Source: an uncultured bacterium (lineage in GTDB: Bacteria; Patescibacteriota; Minisyncoccia; Phycocordibacterales; PALSA-1337). From it: DNA of 32,017 nt. This document shows, piece after piece, positions 17,728 to 27,010 of the stretch. How positions within the stretch are numbered: the stretch's first letter is position 1; each line of letters begins with the position of its first letter. The DNA lies in the NCBI GenBank assembly GCA_903837075.1, contig CAILTI010000019.1, forward strand, positions 1 to 32,017. Direction: 5' to 3'. A model generated the notes under the pieces. That model was not told the DNA's origin, made no database searches, and was given only the letters and a program-made list of their open reading frames with translations. Both the position numbers and the translations under genes were made by a program.

Positions 17728-19713
17728 TTAGATGAGGAAGGCGACGATGAGCAGGGCGACGATATTCAATATCTTGATCATCGGGTTGATGGCTGGACCA
17801 GCGGTGTCCTTGTAAGGGTCACCAACAGTGTCACCAGTAACGGCGGCCTTGTGGGCTGGAGAACCTTTGCCTCCATGTGCACCACCTTCGATATGCTTCT
17901 TTGCGTTGTCCCATGCACCGCCACCAGAAGTCATGGATATGGCTACGAATAGGCCTGTAACTATAGAACCGACGAGTAAACCTCCGAGTGCGACTGGGCC
18001 GAGGACAAATCCGACAACGATCGGTGCCAAGACTGGGATGAGAGCAGGGATGATCATCTCCTTTATAGCAGCAGAAGTGACGATGTCGACACAGCGAGCA
18101 TAGTCAGGCTTGGCTGTACCTTGCATGATGCCTTTGATCTCACGGAACTGACGGCGTACTTCATCGACGACTTTACCAGCAGCCTTACCGACAGCTTCCA
18201 TAGATAGTGCGGCAAAGTAGTAAGGTAATAGCCCGCCGATGAATAGTCCGACGATAACCCTCGGATCACTCAAGCTAAATGAATAGCCTGTGCCGACAGC
18301 TTCAGTATATGAAGCGAACAGTACTAGAGCGGCTAGACCGGCGGAACCGATAGCATAACCCTTGGTGACAGCCTTTGTCGTATTGCCAACTGCATCCAAT
18401 GGATCTGTAACATCACGGACTTCCTTTGGTAGATTGGCCATCTCGGCGATGCCTCCAGCATTGTCAGTGATAGGGCCATATGCGTCGATAGCGACGATGA
18501 TACCAGCCATCGAGAGCATGGACATGGCGGCAACGGCGATACCGTATAGACCAGCGAAGTGGTAAGCCGCGAGGATGCCGAGAACGATCGTGATGAGTGG
18601 CCACGCGGTGGACTTCATGGAAATAGCCAATCCTTGGATGATATTCGTACCATGACCAGAGACACTAGCTTGCGCGATGGATTGTACAGGGGCGTATTTC
18701 GTCGAAGTGTAATATTCAGTGATAACGACGAGCAGTGCCGTTACGATGAGGCCGACCAGTGTACATCCGAATAGATTTGCAACACTGAATTGGCCATTTA
18801 ACTTCATAAGTACGTTTGTAGTAGGGTAAAAAGCGATAGCTGAAAGGACTCCTGCAACGGCTAGGCCTTTGTACATGGCACCCATGATATTCTGTGATTT
18901 GCCCATACGGACGAACCACATACCGATGATAGAGGCGATGATAGCGATACCACCCAACGCGAGGGGATATACGAGAGCACCGTCGAAGCCTTGGAATATC
19001 GTATTGCCTAGCATCATAGCGGCGATAGTTGTGACTGCGTATGTTTCGAATAGGTCTGCAGCCATACCAGCACAGTCACCGACATTGTCACCGACATTGT
19101 CTGCGATCACGCCAGGATTTCTGGGATCATCTTCTGGGATACCGGCTTCAACCTTTCCTACTAGGTCAGTTCCAACGTCAGCGGCTTTGGTGAAGATACC
19201 GCCGCCTAGTCTGGCGAAAACTGATATGAGAGATGCACCAAAAGCGAGACCGATGAGTGAGCTGACGTCTTTGGTGATGGCGTAGAAACCTGTAACACCT
19301 AGCAGAGCCAAGCCGACAACCAGGAGTCCTGTCACAGAACCACCTTTGAAAGCGAGGGTGAGAGCTGGAGCGAGACCATGTCTAGCAGCTTCGGCTGTGC
19401 GAACGTTGGTTCTAACGGAGACATTCATACCTATGTATCCAGCGAGAGCGGATAGTACGGCACCGACTAGGAATCCTAGTGCGATCTTTATGCCGAGGAT
19501 CAACCAGAGGATGATGAATAGAACGACAGCGATCATGAGGATCGTGCGGTATTGCCTATTGAGATAGGCTTTCGCGCCGGCTTGGATAGCGGCGGCGATC
19601 TCCTTCATTTTGTCATTCCCCGCAGACTTCTGGAGAATAGAGTTGATAAGATATGCTCCATATAATAGAGCGATGACTGACGTGACGAGGGCGAAGATGA
19701 TGGAGGTTGACAT
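17728..19713 (-). CDS. hppA: membrane-bound ion-translocating pyrophosphatase
   Basis: 661 aa; [60 protein letters not shown]-terminal [23 protein letters not shown]. Confidence 0.96.
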   Translation of the reverse strand: MSTSIIFALVTSVIALLYGAYLINSILQKSAGNDKMKEIAAAIQAGAKAYLNRQYRTILMIAVVLFIILWLILGIKIALGFLVGAVLSALAGYIGMNVSVRTNVRTAEAARHGLAPALTLAFKGGSVTGLLVVGLALLGVTGFYAITKDVSSLIGLAFGASLISVFARLGGGIFTKAADVGTDLVGKVEAGIPEDDPRNPGVIADNVGDNVGDCAGMAADLFETYAVTTIAAMMLGNTIFQGFDGALVYPLALGGIAIIASIIGMWFVRMGKSQNIMGAMYKGLAVAGVLSAIAFYPTTNVLMKLNGQFSVANLFGCTLVGLIVTALLVVITEYYTSTKYAPVQSIAQASVSGHGTNIIQGLAISMKSTAWPLITIVLGILAAYHFAGLYGIAVAAMSMLSMAGIIVAIDAYGPITDNAGGIAEMANLPKEVRDVTDPLDAVGNTTKAVTKGYAIGSAGLAALVLFASYTEAVGTGYSFSLSDPRVIVGLFIGGLLPYYFAALSMEAVGKAAGKVVDEVRRQFREIKGIMQGTAKPDYARCVDIVTSAAIKEMIIPALIPVLAPIVVGFVLGPVALGGLLVGSIVTGLFVAISMTSGGGAWDNAKKHIEGGAHGGKGSPAHKAAVTGDTVGDPYKDTAGPAINPMIKILNIVALLIVAFLI

Positions 19714-19720
19714 GATGTTG

Positions 19721-19842
19721 TAGGGTTTAGGGTATAGGGGCGAGGGTTTAGGGTTTAGGGTTTAGGGTATAGGGTATAGAAACTGTGTTCGTTATACCCT
19801 AACCCCTAATCCCTAACCCCTTGGCCCTAACCTCTAGACCCT
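19721..19842. repeat. telomere-like repeat block in inverted arrangement
   Basis: Eight G3/G4 tracts, mostly at 7-nt period (GGGTTTA/GGGTATA) from 19723 to 19774, followed by CCCTAA/CCCCTAA-type tracts 19797-19841. Confidence 0.9.
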
Positions 19843-20085
19843 TGCGATTAATTAATAACAATAGTGCCGATTCTAGCAGGTTTTTCGCCATTTGGGAGGG
19901 TTGACAGGTTATCGTAATACATGTAATGTTTCGACGGATCGTATGAAACAAAACTCAGTAAAATAGAAAGGTCAGAATCATGTTCTCAACTGGCGATCTT
20001 CCTTGGTCGCTATTTTTTGTCCAGAAAAGCGGAGCAGGCGTGCATTTGGTGTGGCCAGGCTTCGTGGTATGAATATGCTTCATTA

Positions 20086-20120
20086 TGAAAAAGTGGCCGC
20101 ATCCAGTGTGGGTGCGGCCA
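20086..20120 (-). terminator. intrinsic terminator of the small lipoprotein gene
   Basis: GGCCGCA (20095-20101)/TGCGGCC (20113-20119); T-run on minus strand (ACTTTTTCAT). Confidence 0.7.
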
Positions 20121-20135
20121 TGGCGAGCAATGTTG

Positions 20136-20354
20136 TTATCGATAATGCCGGCTACGGCCCGGCTCGTAGTAATATACTACCGGTGGTGGTCCATAGTATA
20201 CGGGGGGTGGGGCATAATATACTGGCGGCGGTGGGGCGTAATACACTGGCCCAGGGCCGACAGCTACATAGCCGCTGCGTGTTCCGACGACACAACCGCA
20301 GCACGTGAGTACTGCAGTCAGTGCTAGCACCTGCAGTGCGTTCTTCAATTTCAT
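20136..20354 (-). CDS. small Tyr/Pro-rich lipoprotein
   Basis: 72 aa; signal peptide with Cys-containing lipobox-like end (ALTAVLTCCGC) then VYYAPPPPVYYAPPPVYYGPPPVVYYYEPG; AAGGAG ribosome-binding site upstream. Confidence 0.7.
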   Translation of the reverse strand: MKLKNALQVLALTAVLTCCGCVVGTRSGYVAVGPGPVYYAPPPPVYYAPPPVYYGPPPVVYYYEPGRSRHYR

Positions 20355-20370
20355 AATTTTGTACTCCTTT

Positions 20371-20389
20371 ATCGAGAGGTCTTCTCGAT
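20371..20389 (-). repeat. hairpin in the 5' region of the lipoprotein gene
   Basis: ATCGAGA-GGTCT-TCTCGAT. Confidence 0.5.
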
Positions 20390-20574
20390 GTTCGTGTGTA
20401 TTATACTATACAATATGGCACTGGGTCAAGGCGCAGACAGAGAAACCCCTCATGCCTCCTTTGATCTGTACATTTATCTTTATGAGGTTACAGAGAGTAA
20501 TAGTCAGTAATTTTACAGCGAATGGCTGTCATGATGTTGTAGACATTGATAACCATAATATGTAGAATAGATGC

Positions 20575-20799
20575 ATGGCAAATCTAGACAAACAATTCGT
20601 TATTTTCATCGGCAAGAAGATCCGAGAGGAGAGGGAAAAGATGGGCATCTCACAAGAACAGCTCGGAAAACTGGCCAAGATGCACCGTACTTATGTCGGT
20701 ATGATAGAGCGCGGTGAGAAGAATATCACTATCTATAACCTCAGAAAATTTGCAGTGGCTCTACGTTTACAGGTAAGAGACCTCGTAGATTTTGATTAA
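20575..20799 (+). CDS. XRE-family HTH transcriptional regulator
   Basis: 74 aa; GKKIREEREKMGISQEQLGKLAKMHRTYVGMIERGEKNITIYNLRKFAVAL; TAGAAT 6 nt upstream of ATG. Confidence 0.88.
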   Translation: MANLDKQFVIFIGKKIREEREKMGISQEQLGKLAKMHRTYVGMIERGEKNITIYNLRKFAVALRLQVRDLVDFD

Positions 20800-20801
20800 G
20801 A

Positions 20802-20909
20802 ATGATCTACATAATTCCTGGATTAGGAGAAGACTGTCAACTACAGCGGTATAGAAAGTTAACAGCCGTACTACAGTCCAATGGCCACAAGGTAAAGTGT
20901 TGCAATTGA
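20802..20909 (+). pseudogene. truncated alpha/beta-hydrolase N-terminus
   Basis: ATG 20802: MIYIIPGLGEDCQLQRYRKLTAVLQSNGHKVKCCN then TGA; below the ORF-track size cut-off; resembles the start of small alpha/beta-hydrolases. Confidence 0.45.
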
Positions 20910-21026
20910 TTATTGAACTCGGGTTTATCTGATATGGACATATAGTAAAATCATCTTACATTTCAATAAGTAGTCAGAAGAGACGCACTCTTCCTATGAA
21001 AGCTAAATAATCAAAAAACAAAATAT

Positions 21027-22307
21027 ATGATAGATCTAAAAAAACTCGATGGTCCCTACGGTATCCCCGTTTACCATCAGCGGATGCCTGAGATGGTCAA
21101 TACGGTTAGTCTCGGTTGGCTCATCTTCACCGGGGCAGGTGACGATATGGCTTTCGGGGCCCCAGGACTTCATCATTGGTTTGAGCATGTCCCATTTCGC
21201 GGGACAAAGCAGTTTCCGGGTGGCTATAGTGACATCCAGGGACAATTCATACCTCACAACGGACTCATCAATGCGTGGACCAATCATGAGGCCACCAACT
21301 ATTATGGGGTAGTTCACAAAAGTCAGTGGCGTGAAGCTTTGTCAGTTATTACTGATATGGTTTCCAATCCATTACTTACAGATGAAGGTATAGAGGCTGA
21401 ACGCAGAGTTATACATCAGGAAATCAATGGAAGTTTGGGGTCTGCTCTGGGGAGGGCTTCGTATGAGCTTCCCGGTCTCTTATATCCAGGACACCCTTTT
21501 GGTTCACCTGTACTCGGCAGTGATAGCTCATTGGCAGCGATAAGTACAGAAACGATTCGTCAAGCCCATCGACTAGGGTATGATCGCTCACGTGCAGTCT
21601 TTATCTGTGTCGGTAATATCTCAGACGGCGAGCTTCTCGAAGCTCTCGGACATGTAGCGGCCCAATTGCCGAATCACAACGTTGCCGAACGACGACGGCC
21701 CGCTTACTTAGGGCCTTTGCCGACTTGGCGAGCAGAAGTTACTGAACGTGAGACAGAATTCTCAACTTCAGTCGTACAGATGTTGTTTCCCCTGAGAGTA
21801 AATGAGGGTGAGACAACAGCTATGACCGAAGTTTCGCACATGTGCACATTACTGAGTGCTGTGTTCGGCCATGGCGGACTAGCCTCTCCTCTGATGAAAA
21901 TAGTTAGGGAAGAGAGACAATTGGTTTACGGATGTTCTACTCGTTGGAACACTCGTGTTGGCGGCGGTTATTTCGGATTTCATGCGACCGCCAAGAAGGA
22001 AAACATCCAGCCTATTATCGATGCCTTTCACGATGTTCTCAAGGATCCATCTCTCCGCCAACCAGAGCGACTGGCAAGTATGAAGTCTCGTTTGAAGGCT
22101 GGTGCTGAAATGATGCCGATAGATCCCAAGGAGTTTTGTTACAAGGCAATTTCACAATTCATACACTGTGGTGGCGTTATGTTGAATTACAAGGAACAGA
22201 TCGAATGGTTCGATAAGATTTCTATGGAAGATGTCGACATTGCCTTGTCTAGTCTCAAACCAGAAGAAGCCAGAGTTATCATCTTCAAGGGTACAGGGAA
22301 AATCTGA
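21027..22307 (+). CDS. M16 family zinc metallopeptidase (insulinase-like)
   Basis: 426 aa; inverted zinc motif HWFEH in GLHHWFEHVPFRGTKQFPGG, downstream EAERRVIHQEI. Confidence 0.88.
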   Translation: MIDLKKLDGPYGIPVYHQRMPEMVNTVSLGWLIFTGAGDDMAFGAPGLHHWFEHVPFRGTKQFPGGYSDIQGQFIPHNGLINAWTNHEATNYYGVVHKSQWREALSVITDMVSNPLLTDEGIEAERRVIHQEINGSLGSALGRASYELPGLLYPGHPFGSPVLGSDSSLAAISTETIRQAHRLGYDRSRAVFICVGNISDGELLEALGHVAAQLPNHNVAERRRPAYLGPLPTWRAEVTERETEFSTSVVQMLFPLRVNEGETTAMTEVSHMCTLLSAVFGHGGLASPLMKIVREERQLVYGCSTRWNTRVGGGYFGFHATAKKENIQPIIDAFHDVLKDPSLRQPERLASMKSRLKAGAEMMPIDPKEFCYKAISQFIHCGGVMLNYKEQIEWFDKISMEDVDIALSSLKPEEARVIIFKGTGKI

Positions 22308-22330
22308 TACATAGGTAATTCTCGAAACAC

Positions 22331-22358
22331 AAAAGCGTAGCAGTGATGCTACGCTTTT
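22331..22358. terminator. bidirectional intrinsic terminator between M16 peptidase and nusA
   Basis: AAAAGCGTAGCA-GTGA-TGCTACGCTTTT followed by TT. Confidence 0.85.
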
Positions 22359-22394
22359 TTACTGTTGATGTCGTCCTTGCTCAATATCTATTGT

Positions 22395-23696
22395 CTATAT
22401 TGCCTTTTCTTTTGCCGGCTTCTTTGCGTCCGCTTCCTTGATCTCTGCTTCGGCAACCTTCTCGGCCGCTTCTTTTATGACTACATCGGCTGCTTTGTCG
22501 GCTATTTCCTCCTTTACCTCTTCGACTGCGACGGTTTCCTCGTCTTCATCCTCTGTACCATCTGCTTCGGCGAGGTTATCTCCACCAGCAGATTTGATAT
22601 CTATCTTCCAGCCTGTTAGCTTGGCGGCGAGACGGACATTCTGTCCACCCTTACCGATCGCTAGTGACTGTTCGTCTTCGGTAACAGTAACAACGGCGCG
22701 ATGAGATGAGTCGTCGAGTTCTAGTGAAACGACTTCTGCAGGGGAGAGGGCTTCTTCGATGAATAGAGCAGAATCGGCATTCCATTCGATGATGTCTATC
22801 TTTTCGCCAGAAAGTTCACTCGTGACTGTAGAAACACGGACACCACGCTGACCAACCATAGATCCGATCGGATCGATATGTGGATCATGTGAGACGACGG
22901 CGATCTTGGAACGAGAACCTGCCTCACGAGCGATCGCTTTGATCTCAACTGTGCCAGCGGCGATCTCTGGAGCTTCTGTTTCGAATAGTTTTGCCAAGAA
23001 TTTTGGATGTGAACGAGAGAGTTTCAAGACGACGCCTTTCGGGGTCTCTTCTACGGCATAGAGATATGCGCGGATGCGATCACCGGTCTTCCAGCGCTCA
23101 CTAGGGATCTGTTCCTCATAAGGGATGACACCGACGGCGCGTCCCATATCGATATATACAACACCTCGCTCAACCCTCTCGACGATGCCTGCGACGATCT
23201 GGTCTTGTTTCTGGCCATATTCGGCGAGAACTGAGACTTTCTCGGCTTCTCGGATCTTTTGGATGATGATCTGCTTGGCTGTTTGCGCGGCGATGCGTCC
23301 AAAATCAGCCTTGGCTTCGAGGGGGAAGACTAGTTCGTCACCGATCTCGGCATTTTTCTTGATTTTGCGAGCATCCTCTATGAGCATGTGCTGTTCTGGA
23401 TTGAAACGGATCTTGATATCCTCAATATCGGCATCTTTCAACTCCTTGTGGCCCATTTCCTCGTCTCCTTCCATGATCACCTGATCACGATCGACGACGA
23501 TCTTTACCTGCCAAAATTCGACTGATCCAGTATTGGAATCAAATGAGGCTCGAACGATCTGGCCTTTCTTGCCATACTCTTTTTTGTAAGCGGTAGCGAG
23601 AGACATAGCGATAGCCTCGAGAGTTTTCTCACGTGGAATACCACGCTCTTCTTCGAGTTGCTGTACTACGGAATTTATCACTTTTAGATCAAACAT
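22395..23696 (-). CDS. nusA: transcription termination/antitermination factor NusA
   Basis: MFDLKVINSVVQQLEEERGIPREKTLEAIAMSLATAYKKEYGKKG; S1 and KH domains GSMVGQRGVRVSTVTSELSGEKIDIIEW and SLAIGKGGQNVRLAAKLTGWKIDI; start reassigned to 23696. Confidence 0.93.
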   Translation of the reverse strand: MFDLKVINSVVQQLEEERGIPREKTLEAIAMSLATAYKKEYGKKGQIVRASFDSNTGSVEFWQVKIVVDRDQVIMEGDEEMGHKELKDADIEDIKIRFNPEQHMLIEDARKIKKNAEIGDELVFPLEAKADFGRIAAQTAKQIIIQKIREAEKVSVLAEYGQKQDQIVAGIVERVERGVVYIDMGRAVGVIPYEEQIPSERWKTGDRIRAYLYAVEETPKGVVLKLSRSHPKFLAKLFETEAPEIAAGTVEIKAIAREAGSRSKIAVVSHDPHIDPIGSMVGQRGVRVSTVTSELSGEKIDIIEWNADSALFIEEALSPAEVVSLELDDSSHRAVVTVTEDEQSLAIGKGGQNVRLAAKLTGWKIDIKSAGGDNLAEADGTEDEDEETVAVEEVKEEIADKAADVVIKEAAEKVAEAEIKEADAKKPAKEKAI

Positions 23697-23808
23697 ATAT
23701 TTAGTTGTTATTTTGATAAGCGAGGATCTGTGGATGGTAACATACACAAGATCCGAGCGAAATCAAAAAGTTATATTAAGTTTTTAAATGTGAAGATGTG
23801 ATGTGGCG

Positions 23809-23871
23809 CCCCCAATCGGGGGTGGATGACACCTATCTTAACAAACAAGTCCGCCGGACGGGCGAACAAGT
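23809..23871. repeat. GC-rich inverted repeats in the nusA/pilB intergenic region
   Basis: CCCCC-AATC-GGGGG (23809-23822), GTCCG-C-CGGAC (23849-23859), direct repeat AACAAGT at 23844-23850 and 23865-23871. Confidence 0.55.
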
Positions 23872-23894
23872 ACTGACAGATATAGTCTAGCATA

Positions 23895-23903
23895 TGGTAT
23901 AAT
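23895..23903 (+). promoter_or_regulatory. extended -10 promoter for pilB
   Basis: TGG-TATAAT 23895-23903, 9 nt before ATG 23913. Confidence 0.5.
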
Positions 23904-23912
23904 AATGGCAAT

Positions 23913-25661
23913 ATGCTGATCGAAAATACCCAGCTCTACAAATTCATCCTCGATTCTGGATTGGTAACCAGAGAAGACCTGGATGCGGCGGTGAAACAGA
24001 CCACTGAAGAAAACAGGGGCTTGGGAGATGTTCTCGTTACGAACGGCAAAATCACCGGCAACAATCTGAGACGTATGCAAGCATACGTTCTCGGGATCCC
24101 GTTCGTCGATCTACATGACAAGAGGATACCTTTCGAGACATTGTCACTCATACCAGAGCCGATCGCGCGTGCACATAACATCGTTGCGTTCAAGAAAGGG
24201 GATACAACTCTCGAAGTGGCCATGCTGGATGTAAATGACCTGTCTGCTATCGATTTCATAAAAAAGAAGGTAAATCTCAAGATATTGCCGAGACTGACAG
24301 ATGCAGACTCGCTGAAAGAAACCCTGGTTCAATATCAGAAGAGTCTCAAGGCCGAGTTTGGCGATATTATCCAGAAGGAAGTGGCGGCGCTCAATCTGGT
24401 TTCAGATGAAAAGGGGGGTGAGGCGTCTGCGGACGATCTGAAAAAGATCGCTGAGGACCTACCTGTTATACGTATCGTAGATACGCTGATAAAGCATGCC
24501 ATCATCCAGAACGCATCAGACGTACACATAGAACCGATGGATGATCAGGTGTTAGTCAGATACAGGATAGATGGCAGGTTACACGATGCTATGGTCCTAC
24601 CTAGACAGGCCGGCCCTTCTGTGACTGCCAGGATCAAAGTATTGTCAAATCTGAAATTGGACGAGAAACGTCTACCTCAGGATGGTAGATTCCGAGTTGA
24701 TGTGAACGGCGAGAGGGTTTCTTTCCGCGTATCGATCCTGCCGACTTACTATGGTGAAAAGACCGTGATGAGGTTGTTGCGCGAGAATGTTATCGGTTTT
24801 ACTCTGGAAAGTATCAACTTTCATGGAGAAAGTTTGGAGCGTATACATGCAGCATTGAAGAAAACGACAGGAATGATATTGACTACTGGCCCAACTGGTT
24901 CGGGGAAGACCACGACTCTGTATACGATGCTCGACATGCTGAATGCTCCCGACGTCAATATTTCCACTATCGAGGATCCTATCGAGTATCAGATGGCTCG
25001 TATCAATCAAACACAAGTCAAACCAGAAATAGGTTTCTCTTTTGCCCAAGGAATACGAACTCTAGTTAGACAAGATCCAGATATCATCATGGTTGGAGAG
25101 GTCCGCGATGATGAGACTGCTTCGCTCGCCATCAACGCCGCTCTAACTGGCCACCTGGTGTTCTCTACTTTGCACACGAACAGTGCTGCAGGCGCTATAC
25201 CTAGACTTTTGGATATGAAAGCCGAGTCCTTTCTCCTCGTATCAACTATCGACGTTATCATCGGACAGAGATTGGTGAGACATCTGACTGAGTCGAAGGA
25301 AGCATACAAATTATCCAGGGATGAGTTTGCTGAACTTTCGAAACTCGTCTCGTTGGATCGAGTATTGAAAGTACTGAAAGATGAGAAAATAGTGAAGGAA
25401 ACTGATACCTGGGACGACATTTCATTTTATAGACCAGTCAAAGGTCCAGAAGATGACGGATTCAAGGGGCGAGTCGGTATTCAGGAAGTTATCAAGATGA
25501 CGCCGAGCATCAAGGATCTAGTGATGAAAAGATCAACCTCTATAGATATCGAAGCCCAGGCCAAGAAGGAAGGTATGAGTACGATGATAGAAGATGGGAT
25601 ATTCAAGTGCGTGCAGGGACTGACAACGATAGAGGAGGTGTTGCGTGTCGTTTCAGAGTGA
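23913..25661 (+). CDS. pilB: type IV pilus assembly ATPase PilB/GspE
   Basis: 582 aa; Walker A GPTGSGKTTTLYTML, DPDIIMVGEVRDDETASLAINAALTGHLVFSTLHTNSAAGAIPRL. Confidence 0.93.
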   Translation: MLIENTQLYKFILDSGLVTREDLDAAVKQTTEENRGLGDVLVTNGKITGNNLRRMQAYVLGIPFVDLHDKRIPFETLSLIPEPIARAHNIVAFKKGDTTLEVAMLDVNDLSAIDFIKKKVNLKILPRLTDADSLKETLVQYQKSLKAEFGDIIQKEVAALNLVSDEKGGEASADDLKKIAEDLPVIRIVDTLIKHAIIQNASDVHIEPMDDQVLVRYRIDGRLHDAMVLPRQAGPSVTARIKVLSNLKLDEKRLPQDGRFRVDVNGERVSFRVSILPTYYGEKTVMRLLRENVIGFTLESINFHGESLERIHAALKKTTGMILTTGPTGSGKTTTLYTMLDMLNAPDVNISTIEDPIEYQMARINQTQVKPEIGFSFAQGIRTLVRQDPDIIMVGEVRDDETASLAINAALTGHLVFSTLHTNSAAGAIPRLLDMKAESFLLVSTIDVIIGQRLVRHLTESKEAYKLSRDEFAELSKLVSLDRVLKVLKDEKIVKETDTWDDISFYRPVKGPEDDGFKGRVGIQEVIKMTPSIKDLVMKRSTSIDIEAQAKKEGMSTMIEDGIFKCVQGLTTIEEVLRVVSE

Positions 25662-25730
25662 TCCAAGATGAAACCGCCGAGCATTATGTATTGTAATTTT
25701 CCATTTTAATTTGTCAATTTTACATTTCCT

Positions 25731-26954
25731 ATGAGCCATTTCATTTACAAAGCTAAAAAAAAGACGGGTGAGATATATAAAGGTGAGCGTAACGCTGCAG
25801 ATCGTTATGAACTTTATAAAATTTTACGAGAAAATGGCGAGGAGATCATACAGTTCCGTGAGAAGGGGTCATCTAGGAGTGCCGGATTTGATATTTCATT
25901 TGGTTTGATCAGCGGCAAAGTAAAAACTATAGACAAGATCAATTTTGCCAGAAATCTAGGATCGATGCTCGAGGCAGGACTCGCGCTCTCGAGGGCACTA
26001 GCGGTCATAGAGAGACAGACGGGAAGTAGAGAGCTGAAGAAAGTTGTGACCAGTCTGATCGGTGAGGTGAATCGTGGAATAACGTTGTCCGAAGCCATGG
26101 CACAAAATGGGAAAGTGTTTTCATCCCTATTCATCTCGATGGTTCACGCCGGAGAGCAGAGTGGAACTCTGGCTGAGGCACTAAAGGTTGTTTCAACACA
26201 GATGGACAATAACTATATTCTGGAGAAACGTATCAGGGGCGCTCTCATGTACCCAGCTATCATATTTTTTGCGATGATCATCATCGCTATACTCATGTTC
26301 ATATTCGTCATACCGACTCTCCTCGAAACATTTACAGAACTAGGAGTCGCGTTGCCATTCAGTACACGTATGATACTGGTTCTCAGTAACCTCATCCAGC
26401 ATCAAGGTCTGTTACTTTTGGCCGCCATCGTTCTGGTGTCAGGTTTACTATATGCATGGGCGAAAAGACCGACAGGCAAGAGTATTATGCATAAACTAGT
26501 ATTGATGATACCGATCATCGGCCCACTGGTTCAGGAAGTTAACACTGCTAGAACGGCACGAACACTGTCTTCATTGCTAAGTTCTGGAGTTGAGGTTGTG
26601 GAATCGCTGGAGATCACCTCGAACGTTGTGCAAAATGTGCATTTTCGGGCGGTTTTGAAGAATGCTATTGAAGCGATCAAAAAAGGGGATGTCATGTCCA
26701 GTGTTTTTGAGGAAGAAACGAAACTTTACCCAGTATTTTTCGCAGAGATGATCGGTGTCGGTGAAGAAACTGGGAAAACAGGAGACATGCTCCTCGGTGT
26801 TGCTCACTATTATGAGGCGGAAGTGGAGCAAAAAACGAAAGATATGTCTACTATCGTCGAGCCATTCCTCATCCTGATCATCGGAGGCGCTGTCGGATTC
26901 TTTGCAGTATCGATGATCCAGCCGATATATTCTCTCGTTGGGGCGGTGAATTAG
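25731..26954 (+). CDS. pilC: type IV pilus inner-membrane platform protein PilC/GspF
   Basis: 407 aa; two repeated T2SSF domains (FARNLGSMLEAGLALSRALAVIERQ; TARTARTLSSLLSSGVEVVESLEITS). Confidence 0.92.
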   Translation: MSHFIYKAKKKTGEIYKGERNAADRYELYKILRENGEEIIQFREKGSSRSAGFDISFGLISGKVKTIDKINFARNLGSMLEAGLALSRALAVIERQTGSRELKKVVTSLIGEVNRGITLSEAMAQNGKVFSSLFISMVHAGEQSGTLAEALKVVSTQMDNNYILEKRIRGALMYPAIIFFAMIIIAILMFIFVIPTLLETFTELGVALPFSTRMILVLSNLIQHQGLLLLAAIVLVSGLLYAWAKRPTGKSIMHKLVLMIPIIGPLVQEVNTARTARTLSSLLSSGVEVVESLEITSNVVQNVHFRAVLKNAIEAIKKGDVMSSVFEEETKLYPVFFAEMIGVGEETGKTGDMLLGVAHYYEAEVEQKTKDMSTIVEPFLILIIGGAVGFFAVSMIQPIYSLVGAVN

Positions 26955-27010
26955 GCACGGTCGCCACCTGATCTCTCGTGTTGATAAAATGAATCAACGA
27001 TAATACATAC

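Noticed and set aside
19721-19842. CRISPR array
   Set aside because: Repeat unit is about 7 nt with no spacers; telomere-like microsatellite instead.
20003-20327. Plus-strand ORFs 20003..20308 and 20085..20327
   Set aside because: Antisense to the lipoprotein gene, which has a better start, signal peptide and terminator.
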